Assembly (NCBI GenBank): GCA_032622095.1
Contig: CP136066.1
Span: 130,291,917-130,355,916 of the forward strand
DNA: 64,000 nucleotides
Direction of reading: 5' to 3'
Source: Siphonodentalium dalli
Lineage: Eukaryota > Mollusca > Scaphopoda > Gadilida > Siphonodentaliidae
Shown: positions 14,422 to 25,877 of the stretch, piece by piece
How the letters are laid out: each line of letters opens with the position of its first letter
How positions within the stretch are numbered: the stretch's first letter is position 1
Notes under the pieces: generated by a model
What the model was told of the DNA's origin: nothing
Databases searched by the model: none
Seen by the model: only the letters and a program-made list of their open reading frames with translations
Translations under genes and position numbers: made by a program

Positions 14422-15434
14422 TTGTCCCCCGAAAAAATTTCGGGGGACTATTAAAATAGCCGGTGTCCGTCCGTCCGTCCGGAAATGGTTTCCGGATGAT
14501 AACTTTAGTTTCGGTTATTAGATCAAAAGCAAATTTCATAGGTGAGTTTATCAGACCAAAATAAAGGTCAAGTTCGAATATGGGTTTGCTCCGCCCATTT
14601 TTGCGAGAGTTATGGCCCTTTTTTGACTTGGAAAACCCCTGAAAGTTGGTTTCCGAATGATAACTTTAGTAGAGTTAATCGGATTCAAACCAAATTTGGT
14701 ATATTACTTTCTCCCAGCAAAACACAGGTCAAGTTCGAACTTGGGTTCTGCCCGACCATTTTTGGCAGAGTTATGCCCCTTTTTGGACATAGAAAATTCA
14801 ATTTTTCCGGATGATAACTTGATTTTGGATTGTTTATATGCAAAACCCGTTTTTTTGTTGATTACTTATATCAAAATACAGCTCAAGATCGAATTTCGGT
14901 TTAATCCGACAATTTTTGCGAGAGTTATGGCCCTTTTTTGTCCGCCGACCGGACATATAAAACCCCAAAAGTTGGTGTCCGGATGATAAATTTAGTACAG
15001 TTAATCAGATTTAAATCAAATATGGTATGTCTCTTTCTCCCAGCAAAACACAGGTCAAGTTCGAATTCGGGTTCCGCCCGCCAATTTTCACCAGAGTTAT
15101 GTCCCTTTTTGACTTAGAATTTTTGGTATATGTAGGTTTACTAGCACAAAAGACAGATCAAGTTCGACGAATTTGAGTTTGAACCGATGATTTTGCTCAG
15201 AGTTATGGGCTTTTCGACTTAGAACATTCAATTTTTCTTGTAATTTTCTTCATTTTGTGCCAATTTGAGGTTATATTTTGACTTTAAGAGTTTTTTTAAG
15301 ATTTGGTTATTTGTATGCATGACAGTAATGAGACAATGCACAAGTGTCTTATCCATATAGTATACTTCTACAAAGCCTCCGCTCCAAATGAAGCCACCGG
15401 TCGGGGGAAACTGTGGCCGAGCGGCCTTTTATTC
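14422..15434 (+). mobile_element. Helentron-like non-autonomous element, family A copy 2
   Basis: The 5' hairpin TCCCCCGAAA..TTTCGGGGGA is followed by a (TCCG)n run. About five tandem units of 150-175 bp follow, marked by CCGGATGATAACTTTAGT, CAGGTCAAGTTCGAA and GAGTTATGGCCC. The 3' end has the inverted TCGGGGGAAACTGTGG, the hairpin GGCCGAGCGGCC at 15415-15426, and the tail TTTTATTCG. Compared with copy 1 (GGTCAGCTGACC) the hairpin has changed on both sides so that pairing is kept. No protein-coding capacity is evident. Confidence 0.7.
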
Positions 15435-15650
15435 GTATATGAACGCTCTTTATTGTTACATGCTATAGTTTTGGCTGACACCGGAACATGATAAAAGGAG
15501 ACACTTACTCAATTTGTACCCACATGACCGAGCATGCAAAACTGACAAAACATTTATGTGTTTCAAACTGCCAAAAACACTAATCTGAGACACGTGCAGC
15601 TCTGTTCATCAGTTTGCATATTCTACTCCCACAGCTCCCAGAATGTTAGT

Positions 15651-15913
15651 TATACCCCCACTTTCGAAGAAAATGGGGGGTATACTGGATTGACTGCGTC
15701 CGTCCGTCCGTCCGTCCGTCATGCTTTCTCCCTCCGTGTGTCCGTCATGCTTTCTCCCTCTGTGTGTCCATCCGTCCGTCCGTCCGTCCGCCCGACCTCA
15801 TAACTCGAACAACTATGAACCGATTTCAATAATTTTTTGTAGGCAATCTCCTTAGGACGGTCTCTCCACATGATGCTAATTGCGGTTCGGTCCGACTTTT
15901 TGTTTTCAAGTTA
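15651..15913 (+). mobile_element. Helentron-like element, family B copy 2, 5' part (interrupted)
   Basis: TATACCCCCACTTTC at 15651 and the TCCG microsatellite at about 15700-15790 match family B copy 1. The homology stops at TTTTCAAGTTA, position 15913, where the 5.07-kb Harbinger-like element starts. It resumes at 20980 with TTACGCCTC. The element is therefore one copy split in two. Confidence 0.75.
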
Positions 15914-16506
15914 GGGACCGTAGCGAAATGCAAAAACCGATACCGACCGATAGCCGATGTACATCGGTTTAATAAATCATCGGTCGACCGATGCGACCGA
16001 CGTGAAAAACGACCGATGGTTCGACCGATGGCGTACATCATTTGACCCGGTCGACCGATGGCGACGTTCAAAATAACCGATGGTTGACCGATGGACTTAA
16101 ATTACGACGCCATAACGTCATGTTTGTAAGCAGGTAATAATCCGTCACCAGCTACCAGCATTCGAATGCATGTGTCCACGAAGGAAACGGAGCAACTAGA
16201 CCGGAGATAACTCGCCCCGACGGGGATTTTGTGTTTGGGACGACTTGTCTCATGTGGACGCGTCATATAATAATTCTTGGTTGGGATTTGTATGGGTTAT
16301 TTTATTCGTATTTATAAAAAAATCATTTTGAATTCTATCTTGATTTTCATTATCACTTCAATTAATCCTTGTGTGCGGGAATACAAGGACTTCCTTGATG
16401 AGACGGCGCACGTGCATGGAAAAATGTTTTGTAAACACAATCATAACTGTCCGCTAAATGCAGTGTTCTTATGACAAAACATTGTATAAACACAATTAAT
16501 TGTCCT

Positions 16507-16672
16507 CTAAATTAGTCTTAAAGTGATTTGAAACACTCCGACAGGGTGATAAAATAGAAATGGAGAATAATCTAGCTCAAAGTAGTAATTTTTACAAATG
16601 TATCCAAATTGACAACAAAAGCCGTCATTCTTATCTATTAATTAAATACAGTGACGCTCGATAGTGAAATAA
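16507..16672. repeat. Dispersed repeat shared with 36553-36725
   Basis: AAAGTGATTTGAAACA, GGGTGATAAAATAGAAATGG and TCCAAATTGACAACA here correspond to close variants in the same order at 36553-36725. The two copies are in the same orientation. This shows that part of the interior of the Harbinger-like element exists elsewhere in the window. Confidence 0.6.
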
Positions 16673-18031
16673 ATTTATCTCAGATAGAATTAAACTGTTG
16701 TGTCCCGTGTCCCGAACGGCAAGTGCGGCCGAACCGCATGTACACCGGTGATAGATTTCTGGTTTGTATTTTTTCGAGTTTAAAACAAGTATTTTATAGT
16801 AGAAATATACGAAGGTTAGTATTTTTAATTAAAGGAAATTTAAATTCATACATAACATCAGCTTTTGTGGTCATTATGACGAATCACATTTAACCCCACT
16901 GTTTCAACGATCTAACGATTTTAATGGGACTTTGTTGTCAAACATAAAAATACCGATGCATCGTTCCCGCGCGTATGCTATCATGCACGTCGACATAAAC
17001 CTGTCAATAATCCCGGATTATTTAGTAAGATTTTATTCTCTGCTTTAATTGGTTGGCTGTGGGAGGAGCTTACCGATATTTTCTAATGTGGTATACTTTG
17101 ACACCATAACCGAGAATTAGTAAATTAAATTATTCCCATGTTTTATTCGAGTGGCTATTATATGGACAAATGAGCATATTAAATACAACTGTAATATTCT
17201 CAATCCATATGTGGCATATCCATTGCCCAGTGAAAATTAACTACGAGCGCCCGAAACTGGAAATGTGCGACATTTTACGATGTCAGCAATTTATCTGATC
17301 TTCAATAAATAAAGATTGATAGTGTAGTGAACCCGAACATAGCGTGTTGGAATTGATGTTTTCAATAGTAGAATTCGGTACGATTAAAAAAATTAGTTAT
17401 TTATTTTATGCGCTCAATTTATTTTATTTTAAGAGTCTTTTTCTTAACGTCTAAGGGAAGCGGTGCACTCATACCGGTGCCCCGTTTCCCGGAAAGCCTA
17501 TTAATTTAGCACAATTCTAATCATCCATATCCGGTCTATTGCAAATCCACATAAACAAACCATGTGGACGCTTTATTCAATTGGTGTATAAACCATGCAT
17601 CAATTTATTTTGTTATATATATCCATAAAGTGTTCTTTACGTATATTAATTGCCACAAAAAGTGAGTGAAACCCTTGAATGGGAAATTGTTAATCTCCGT
17701 TATTTTTGCGCACGTCTGTATATCAGGTGCATCAGGCAGAATACAGCCAGACGTCGACTGTGTTTCAATCGACATTATTTGCTACATCGTAACTCTTATT
17801 TGAGTGAACATGATTACATGTCACTTTCTCCTCGATTTTCCCTTTGAAGTTTCATCAAAGGTCCACTTGCATGCTGCCGCGGCTTTGTCTTATGGTAACT
17901 ACGACATTGAACGTATTTGAAATATTTAGGTTCATAAAATCTTTCGCGGCTGAAAAATACCTCAACACGCAGAAACGCTCTTTATTTTTCATTCTGAAGA
18001 AAATTCTGGCACCGATTTTTATACATTCAAT

Positions 18032-18345
18032 GACAGTGAATCATCGGCAAAGATCAATGCAATCGTTTTCAATGCACTAGGCCCTACTACAGTGTGTCAT
18101 TTGACAACTGTCCGAAAGTTTTCATAAATCTTCACAATTGAGTCTATAAAGTTACCGTGATTGCGCGAAAATCTATATAGGTCAATATTCTTCGGTAAGT
18201 AATATTACACTTCGCGAACGGGAAGTCATGAGGCGATCAAGTATGACGTATTCATTTATAAACACAATTCAATTCTTCGATTATTTTAACGTATATATGG
18301 GTAAATAAATATCTAATTACTGATTGAGATCTAGGCCTATAGTGC
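18032..18345 (+). repeat. Internal direct duplication, copy 1
   Basis: GCAAAGATCAATGCAATCG, TTTGACAACTGTCCGAAAG and TCATTTATAAACACAATT occur here and again, in order, at 19968-20480. The second copy is split by a MITE at 20082-20325. The distance between copies is about 1.9 kb. Confidence 0.7.
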
Positions 18346-19172
18346 GCGGGCCCAGGGATTTTTGCCTATTTTGGGAATGGGTCAGGGTCCGTTCGAATTG
18401 GGAAAAATGTGTCTCTACAGACCAAAATTGGAAATTTTCCATTGTTTTAGAAAAATTCAATTAATCACCGTTACACACGGTGTAAATAGTAATAATACCG
18501 TAATTTTCGGTGTATAACGCAACTTAAACACAGGTAGGCTAACCCAAAGATGGAGTAAAATTCCAGCCCATTGAGGTCTATTTCTCAGCCTCAGGTAAGT
18601 TGAAAATTCACAGACACAACGGAAGGATTCAAGCCGTCCACCAAACTTCGAAGGAAAAACGGTAATGAAACATCCAAGGATTGATAGGTATCTAGTTGTA
18701 ATTCAATAAATAAAATAAAATAGTTAATACCAAATCAATGTTTCCGTGTTATCATTCCAATATTGAGGTACCGGTACGGTACTACTCTCGGCCTCCAAAT
18801 AAACGTGCTGACCAGCTGGCAGACCCAAATGCAGGGGAGAATTCCCAGCTAAATTTAATGTTTATAAAATAACAGTGAGGACGTGAAATTTATATATTTT
18901 ATACATAACTCGGCAAGCTTGTTCTTCTCCGCAAGATTATATATATATATATATATTATTTTTTCGCAGCGAAACAACATTTGTTTATACAGAAATTCCC
19001 TAAAGACAGTGCGTAATGAGGCCCCGATGTTTGAGTTTTTACATATTAAAAACATATCAAATTAAATGCTCCTTATGGAAATTTGCGCACATATTATTGG
19101 ATAATTAACTAAGAATGCTCTTTATGTCTGTTTCTCAGAAAATGAATTAACATCGTGGAAATTGAGACTTAC

Positions 19173-19325
19173 CTCATCATCAGTTGTGACACACCCCTTG
19201 CATGTGAGATCTCGTCACTGCGAACACTCCCATTTTATTGACGATTTGTTGACTTTCTTTTTGGTATAAGCATGACCTTCGAAACATAATTTGTCACCAC
19301 CACGATTGTTCTTAATCAGTTCCAT
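19173..19325 (-). pseudogene. FLYWCH zinc-finger exon (one in-frame stop)
   Basis: On the minus strand an ATG at 19325 opens a 51-codon frame. It includes RGGDKLCFEGHAYTKKK, then SSIKWECSQ, a TGA stop, then RDLTCKGCVTTDDE. It ends exactly at a consensus donor GTAAGT (19172 and below). The G-G-x-x-L, GHAY and WxC..C pattern is that of FLYWCH zinc fingers, domains of about 60 residues that bind DNA or protein and often accompany transposase-derived genes. The final His-x-His of the domain is not in this exon and would need a downstream exon that I did not find. The stop codon replaces one residue in the middle of the domain, so this copy is probably dead. It lies inside the Harbinger-like element. 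Confidence 0.68.
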
Positions 19326-19967
19326 GATTGAAGATATGATTCCATAGTAGAGTGAGTGGTTCGGGGGGCTAGCCCGGGATTGTCGGAAGCACCGAGTGGT
19401 GACTCCCCTTAATCCCTCATATTTATGCCTTTATTTAAGAATCATAAAAATATATGATTCCATGATAACTTTGCTATAAAGGTTATATAGCTGTCTAGAG
19501 TGCACTCACTAGAATTCATACTGTGATCATAATTGTCACAACATTGTTTCAACTGCGTTGATGTCCCAAACTATCGTAAAAACACTCTTTCATGTTTGTC
19601 AGAACACGCTTTCGTGTCAGTCAAAACATTACATCGGCTGAGTTTACATCGCTTGAGATGGCCTCACTGACCAGGCTTAACTGATCAGTCAAAACATTCT
19701 TTGATGTCTGCATTTTATTAGCAGGGTGGGGAAATTTCCGGTGGGTAAATGTCCGGGTGGGGCGCTTCCCAACTATAAAGTAACATTTTATTACACTTTC
19801 AATGATCCATATATTTTATAAAACCTCTAAAATAAAATTGTTGGATTATGGCATTATTGAGTGTTTGATTGAGATAATTAAAACGAAAATATCTTGTGCA
19901 TAAAAAGGAACCCCATAATGGCACAGTAATAGATGTGTATTCCGGTAAGCACGCGAACATGACTGAT

Positions 19968-20480
19968 TCGTCGGCAAAGATCAATGCAATCGTTTTCAAT
20001 GCAGAAGGACCTATTATGTACAGCTGGTCATTTGACAACTGTCCGAAAGTTTTCATAAAACTTCACAATTGAGTCTAATAACCCTTTACCCAACAGAAGG
20101 GCCCTGTGCCAATGCATTCTCTTATATATGCGAGGCGACCTATGGTCGACTCGCATATATAAGAGAATGCATTGGCACAGGGCATAACTGTAACTATCAC
20201 AATGTGGTCAAGGAGCCGGTTCCAATGATATCCATATTTGTATGGTTCTATTGAGACAGACCGAAGATATTTTAGGCTGTTGAAGCTTTATTTGGCCGGT
20301 TTTGGCCGTTTTGTTGGGTAAAGGGTTAAGTTGCCGTCATTTGAATGCAGGGAAGTCAGGTAGCGATTATACAAATAAACTGATAAAGTATGACGCATTC
20401 ATTTATAAACACAATTAAATTCTTTCTCGGTATGGGTAAATACATGTCTAATTATGGATTGAGACCTAGGCCTATCGGAC
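19968..20480 (+). repeat. Internal direct duplication, copy 2 (split)
   Basis: This repeats 18032-18345 and is interrupted at 20082-20325. It still reads TCGGCAAAGATCAATGCAAT, then GACAACTGTCCGAAAG before the MITE, and GTATGACGCATTCATTTATA after it. Comparison with copy 1 confirms that the interrupting piece is an insertion. Confidence 0.7.
20082..20325. mobile_element. piggyBac-like MITE, 244 bp, with a perfect internal hairpin
   Basis: The ends CCCTTTACCCAAC and GTTGGGTAAAGGG are perfect inverse copies. The flanks are ATAA (20078-20081) and TTAA (20326-20329), a TTAA-type target duplication with one change. TTAA plus CCC/GGG ends is typical of piggyBac elements. Inside, 20101-20134 and 20150-20183 are perfect 34-bp inverted arms around a 15-bp loop. 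No coding capacity is present. Confidence 0.72.
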
Positions 20481-20695
20481 TAGGCTATGATAGTAAGTGA
20501 TTTCTCTCAAACACTATTTTTCGTGTATAACTATAGATAAACTACAGTGCATGGATAAATATGTATATTATGCTCAGCGCGATAGTCATTCGAATTGACT
20601 TTATAAGCATAGATTTCAAGGTTATATGCACGAGTATCGCTTCCATCGGTCGTTTCATCGGTCATTCTATCGGTTCCATCGGTTATTCATCTGTT

Positions 20696-20832
20696 CCATC
20701 GGTTATTCATCGGCGACTGATACGACGACGTTACAGTGACGTCGCCAAAACACGACTGACACCCGTGTTTTGCGACGTCGCTGTAACGTCGCTGTAACGT
20801 CGTCGTATCAGTCGCCGATGAATAACCGATGG
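20696..20832. repeat. Long GC-rich palindrome near the right end of the Harbinger-like element
   Basis: The left arm (CCATCGGTTATTCATCGGCG onward) and the right arm (ending CGCCGATGAATAACCGATGG, reverse) pair over about 57 bp. The loop ACTGACAC and one extra GCTGTAACGTC-like step in the right arm are the main interruptions. CGTCGC and ACGTC motifs are prominent. It would extrude as a cruciform or fold as a hairpin. Confidence 0.75.
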
Positions 20833-20979
20833 AACCGATAAAATTACCGATGAAACGACCGATGGAAGCGATAGAATGACCGATGGAACAGATAAAATGA
20901 CCGATGAATTTATTACAATCGGTCATCGGTCGGTATCGGTTATCGGTCGGTATCGGTTTTTGCATTTCGCGACGGTCCC

Positions 20980-21380
20980 TTACGCCTCTTTTTCGACTTA
21001 TTTTGACTTAGAAAATTCTGTCCGACTTAATAACTTTAACAAATATGAACCGATTTCAATCATTTTTGGTATACATGTTTCTCACAATACCCTCTCTACA
21101 TGATGTGGCTAGGGATTGGCTCAGACTGTTTTTCGTAATATTACACTTCATTTCCGACTTATTTTGACTTAGAAAATTCTGTCTGACTTAATAACTTTAT
21201 TAACAAATATGAACCGATTTGAATAATTTTTTCTGTACAAGCTTCTTGTGACACCATATCGATATTATAAGTACGAATTTTTCTTTAAAGTTAAAAATCT
21301 TTTTTGTTGAGTTTATGGATAAATGCGGGTTGAATTTGCCACGGTGGGGGTATGCTAGCACTCGAGTGCACACCTCTTGT
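20980..21380 (+). mobile_element. Helentron-like element, family B copy 2, 3' part
   Basis: This is the continuation of the copy that starts at 15651. It contains GACTTATTTTGACTTAGAAA twice, GTGGGGGTAT as the inverted subterminal repeat, the perfect hairpin GCACTCGAGTGC at 21358-21369, and the tail ACACCTCTTG. The hairpin differs from copy 1 (GCACGCGAGTGC) only in its loop. Confidence 0.75.
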
Positions 21381-23474
21381 TAATACATGAAGAAAGTAGC
21401 CTAATATGTACTATTTTAATTGACATGTATTTTTGGGTGAAAACTATCGGTTTGTACATTGTATGTAAACTTCCTTTCCACATATTTCATGCAGCCTCTG
21501 ACTCCGTGACAATGAACATGTGCTTTTCGCTTGATCATATATGAGGGCTCTCGATGGGATATTTCGTGTAATGCATATAATACAATAACAATGTCAGGAT
21601 AGGAGTCGGAAACATGTTATGATAAGTTACATATAAACGCACTAGTTTAATCATATAGATAATATAAAATGTTTGACAATATAAGGCAAACAAAATAACA
21701 TGTGTTTCTGATTTGTTGACCTAAAAACTCCAGGTAGATAGGTACATGTATGTCTGAATTTTCATAGATGTATACTGCTAGCATAAAGTGTGCTGATTTT
21801 ATAACATAACTACTGGTATCTGAGCATCGTTCTTGTAAGGGAAATGTAATTTTATTATCATATAATTTGGCACCAATTACAAATTGTACACAAAACATGT
21901 AAACATGCGAAGTTACATTGGAACTGAAAGTGAAAATGAAAGTAAGTTTCTGGGATCTTATGTATGAGGTAGCTCTGCATGATTACGCGATGTTACAGAA
22001 AATAGGTCCCAAATAAATCACTGTTTACATGTAATTGTTGTATAATCACAATGACATTTGTTCGTGAATAAAACAATCCAAATGTGTTAAATATTGATAT
22101 ATATTACGGACGCGTACATGTATATAGCTCCAAAATCGTGAACTACAATATAGAGCACGTGATCGGCTTTTCTAGGAATTTTTGCATGCTGTACCTAAGC
22201 TACTTGACTGAATTGAAATTACAGGTGGACCTTGACCAAATGAGGATGATCTTACTCAAAAATAAACTGAAACTATGGCCAGTTTCTTAATAAACTAATG
22301 TGCCATTACGTGACAATATATCTGGCCGTCATATCGCCTGGCAGACAAATCGCTGATGGATCCAAAGCACCGTTCCCTTATTGTTTACAGCCACCTACAC
22401 CGTGTTATGTTTCGTTGGCAGTTATCTCGACCGCATTTTGTTGCGTTGACGGTTACACCAACCACGTTATATTGCATTGACGGTTACCTCGACCGCATTG
22501 AAAATTACAACCACATTGGAGTAACGTTACGACCGTGTTGCATTAACACTAAAACCTCGTTGATGGTAATTTTTCAATGCGGTCTCAAGGCGGTTCCAAC
22601 ATGGTCGAGAGGGATACTTATTTTGAGAATATGTGTAGGTACATAGAACCATGATACAATACATAACACCATATTTCGGTTAACATAGAAACAGGAAACA
22701 CACATAAATAATTGCAGTGTATATATTCATACCATAATTGCTTATAAATGCTATTGTGTATATAACACCTATTTTGTAAATTTCATCTTTATACCCTACT
22801 GTGAGCATACAGCTTCCTACTGTGGGTATAAATGTCTACTGTGGGTGTAAATGTTCAAATGTAATTCCATGTGTTAAACTTTTATACCCATAGTAGAACT
22901 ACATCATAGTTGGGGATAATAATTCTTATGTTACATTCCATTAAGTTTTTATAATTTCAATTAGATATGAGGAAAAATTCAGATGTAGCTTGCTAGTGTT
23001 ATATGAACTAGGAAACTTATGAATGGTTGTATCAAGTGACTGATGGCTCAAAACAGGCTGACGTCATGACGTAAATGTTTGCATCACTACCCTGACTCAC
23101 ATTCCTTATAGCATCGTGTTTGTGTCTCTCGGTGAGGATATACATTAAAATTAAACAATGGAGTAGTTGAATTCGCGGAACAAATAAAAAATTATAATTA
23201 TAGCATAAATAAAATACACCCATAGTATCCGAGAGAACAAACTTTTTCCACTCTTGGTATTGTAGTTTTAACCACTCCCCAAAAGGCTCATGGTTAAAAC
23301 CACAATTCCACTTATGATGAAAATTTGGTATTCCCGGCTACTATGGTATATATAATACATACATATATGAACCTAGAATTGGAATTACAGGAGAAAAATT
23401 TAGTCTAATTGACTCCTTCTGTGCTCAGGGACCAAATCATCAATAAATTCAAGTCGCGGCCCCTGCGCAAGACG
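21381..23474. other. Intron stretch without recognised genes
   Basis: At 22420-22600 there are degenerate repeats of GCATTGACGGTTAC and CGACCGCATT. At 22795-22910 CTACTGTGGGTATAAATG recurs and is followed by its inverse TTTATACCCATAGTAG. No coding signal was recognised. Confidence 0.45.
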
Positions 23475-24487
23475 GACTATAGCATCACCAGAAACTGAAA
23501 GCTACGACCAATCAGAAATACGAAGAGATGAACAAGTTGACGTGGGAATGGTTCGAGCGTGCGCATGACAAAGGCATCCTTTTACTTTCCCATGTATCAG
23601 GTTTAGCTCGGCAACCCGTTTCAATAACAAATTTCAAAGATCTCCAGTGTACACCTACTGTAATCTGACCTACAAAGAGCTCATCATAAAATAAGGCATC
23701 TGCAAATCAACCACCAGCAACATTTTCAAGAACCGTGACTAGATAATGCAACTGCACGACTATAGCATCACCAGAAACTGAAAGCTACGACCAATCAGAA
23801 ATACGAAGAGATGAACAAGATGACGTGGGAATGGTTCAAGCGTGCGCATGACAAAGGCATCCCACTTTGGCGGGCACTCTATGACATTTCTCACAAAGTC
23901 ATCAGCGGAGAGAGTACTGACGTCACTGCGGATTTTGTGAATGATTAACGACAACATCTGACAGAAATCTGCCCAAGACATCGACTGGAAAAACTCTCCA
24001 ACTGCGGCGAGATGGGTATATTCTAATGGGCGCTACCTGACCGAACCCTCGACCACAGGAAAGATTGTAAATGTAGCAAAAAAGCTAAAGATCGCATTAC
24101 TGTAATGTTCTGTTGTTCTGCGACAGGAGAGACGCTGAAAACATTGGTGATCAGCTAAGTCAGCCAAGCCACTCGGCTTCAAAAATATTGACTCATCGAA
24201 TTCATCTTTCCCCGTCAACTACGAAAACAACAATAAAGCATGGATGATAGGCTACATCTTCAAGAAGTGGCTCAAAAACATCACCCTGCAGATGAAACGA
24301 AAGAACAGAAAGATCGTCCTCTTCCTTCACAATGGCTCATCACACAGTGATCATGAGTTCAGCAACATGCAAATGAAGTTTCTACTGACAAACACCACTT
24401 CTGTCCTGCAGCCGATGGGCTGTGGACTCATCCGAGCCTTCAAAGCCAGGTACCGTAGAGAAAATGACTGCTACAGAGCTAGGGTCC
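23475..24487 (+). pseudogene. pogo/Tigger-like transposase remnant
   Basis: The N-terminal part shows a CENP-B/Tigger-type helix-turn-helix segment, KYEEMNKLTWEWFERAHDKG. It is present twice (23500-23579 and 23783-23860) because of a local partial duplication. Next come WALPDRTLDH near 24027, KKAKDRITVMFCCSATG, then WMIGYIFKKWLKNI and RKIVLFLHNGSSH. The conserved NTTSVLQPM follows at about 24390-24416. The DDE acid in the family's 'DN..AH' motif is replaced (HNGSSH), and the aspartate after LQPM is glycine. Several stops and frameshifts occur, so the copy is inactive. The family is DDE superfamily, Tc1/mariner-pogo clade. Terminal inverted repeats were not located. Confidence 0.8.
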
Positions 24488-24813
24488 TGCATAGATTCGA
24501 TTCCGTGTCGACATCGGCAATCAGATTCGGGATCGATACCGAATCAGCTCTCCGATTCTTATATTTTCCAATCGGCCTATTCTTTCCAATTTATGGGGAC
24601 AAACAATTAATCATTTATTTATGGAACTCCATTGATGGGACAATTGCCACAAAAAGGCCCGCATTGTACCATGTTTTCCCATCTGGAGGTCTTCTGGCAG
24701 TGCATATGATGTAATTTAGAGTGTACACTAGTTACGCGATTACGGCCATTTCGCGGATGTCAGTACATATAACTCTGGTGGTTCTTGGACAATGTTGGGG
24801 TAAAATATAATAT
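24488..24813 (+). repeat. Dispersed repeat with GATTCG/GATCGATA motifs, + copy
   Basis: ATCAGATTCGGGATCGATAC, GAATCAGCT, TTTATGGGGACAAA and GGTTCTTGGACAATGTTGGG match the reverse complement of 59111-59345 in order. The repeat follows directly on the Tigger remnant and ends just before the array unit at 24815. Its nature is unknown; no inverted ends were seen. Confidence 0.6.
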
Positions 24814-24814
24814 A

Positions 24815-25877
24815 CTAGCAGGTTAGCCCGCCACTGGCGGCAATCGTCAGAAACATGACTATATATGTGTGTACTTTATAGAATCGAAAACGGCTGCACC
24901 GATTGAGACCAAACTTTCCATCTAAGGGTAAAAACCCACAGGAATGGTCGTCGCAGCGTTTTGGAGAAGCTCAGAGCACCCATTCTCCACTCTCAGTCAC
25001 AAAAACGGCACTTCGGTGTTAATAGCGTTGATAGTTAAAGAGCGTTCCTATCTGCAGTGTCGTTGATAAAGATCTTCCATATTTGGGTTCGTTAACCGGT
25101 TAACGCTCTTTATTCCCTTCGGCTTTCGCATACTGGGGGACGGCGTTTGTTTACGTTATCTGGAACTCGCTTCCTAGGAACGGGGACATTTTCATCGGAT
25201 TAGACCCCCACGGCATTCCCACACCAATTTTGAATTTTTTTAATTATTTTTTTTAATTTCAAATTTTTTTAATTAATTTTTGAATTTAATTTTTTGTTTT
25301 TTACCCGATTTGACCTTGAATTGATCATTTTCAAGGTCAAGGTCAGGTCGGGGTCACAATTTAACCCGTCCACGACACTTCCCCAGTTCGCGTCTATAAA
25401 GGACACACACATATATATCATTTGTGGGTACCCGTTTCAAGGTGAAGATATTGTGGGTACCCGTTTCAAGGTGAAGATCACCTAGGGCAGAAAAACTGAC
25501 CCGATCCGCATTCCTAGGAAGCCCTATTAGGAATCACACAACACGCTCATGTCTGTATACTAACGCACACGCCCAGACCCAGACGTAAGAATCACATTAC
25601 GCACATACGCTCTTTATCAACTACACTGCGGATATGAACGCTCTTTAACTATCAACGCGATTAACCCCTGCAGTGCCGTTTGTGGTGATTTTGATGATTG
25701 GGAGTGGATAATGAGTGCTCAGAGCTTGTCCAAAATGCGACGTTGACCATTCCCGTGGGTTTTTACCTTTAGATAGGAAGTTTGAGCTCGATCTGACCAG
25801 CCGTTTTCGATTCTATGAAGTACCCACATATATACACACATTTATATATATACGGAAGTCTCAAAATATATAGTAGA
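24815..25877 (+). repeat. Array unit F1
   Basis: This is the first of eight head-to-tail units. It starts CTAGCAGGTTAGCCCGCCAC and ends with an (AC)/(AT)-rich run plus CGGAAGTCTCAAAATATATAGTAGA-type sequence. Internal landmarks are TGACCTTGAATTGATCATTT followed by TCAAGGTCAAGGTCAGGTC, CTCAGAGCTTGTCCAAAATG and CGTTTTCGATTCTATGAAGT. No reading frame of interest is present. The tail resembles 3' ends of some non-LTR elements, but the class is undetermined. Confidence 0.6.

Larger units (their letters stand above)
15914..20979. mobile_element. PIF/Harbinger-like element, non-autonomous, 5.07 kb
   Basis: Terminal inverted repeats of about 38 bp begin GGGACCGTAGCGAAATGCAA on the left and GGGACCGTCGCGAAATGCAA in reverse complement on the right. 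They are flanked by TTA on both sides (15911-15913 and 20980-20982). The uninterrupted family B copy has a single TTA at this point, so TTA is a real 3-bp target duplication. A TWA duplication plus GGG-starting ends is typical of PIF/Harbinger elements. Subterminal zones at 15930-16095 and 20640-20960 are packed with ACCGATGG/CCATCGGT repeats, possible transposase-binding sites. No DDE transposase or MADF/Myb partner was recognised inside. The interior carries a FLYWCH exon, an internal direct duplication and a piggyBac-like MITE. A different superfamily with a 3-bp duplication remains possible. Confidence 0.75.
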
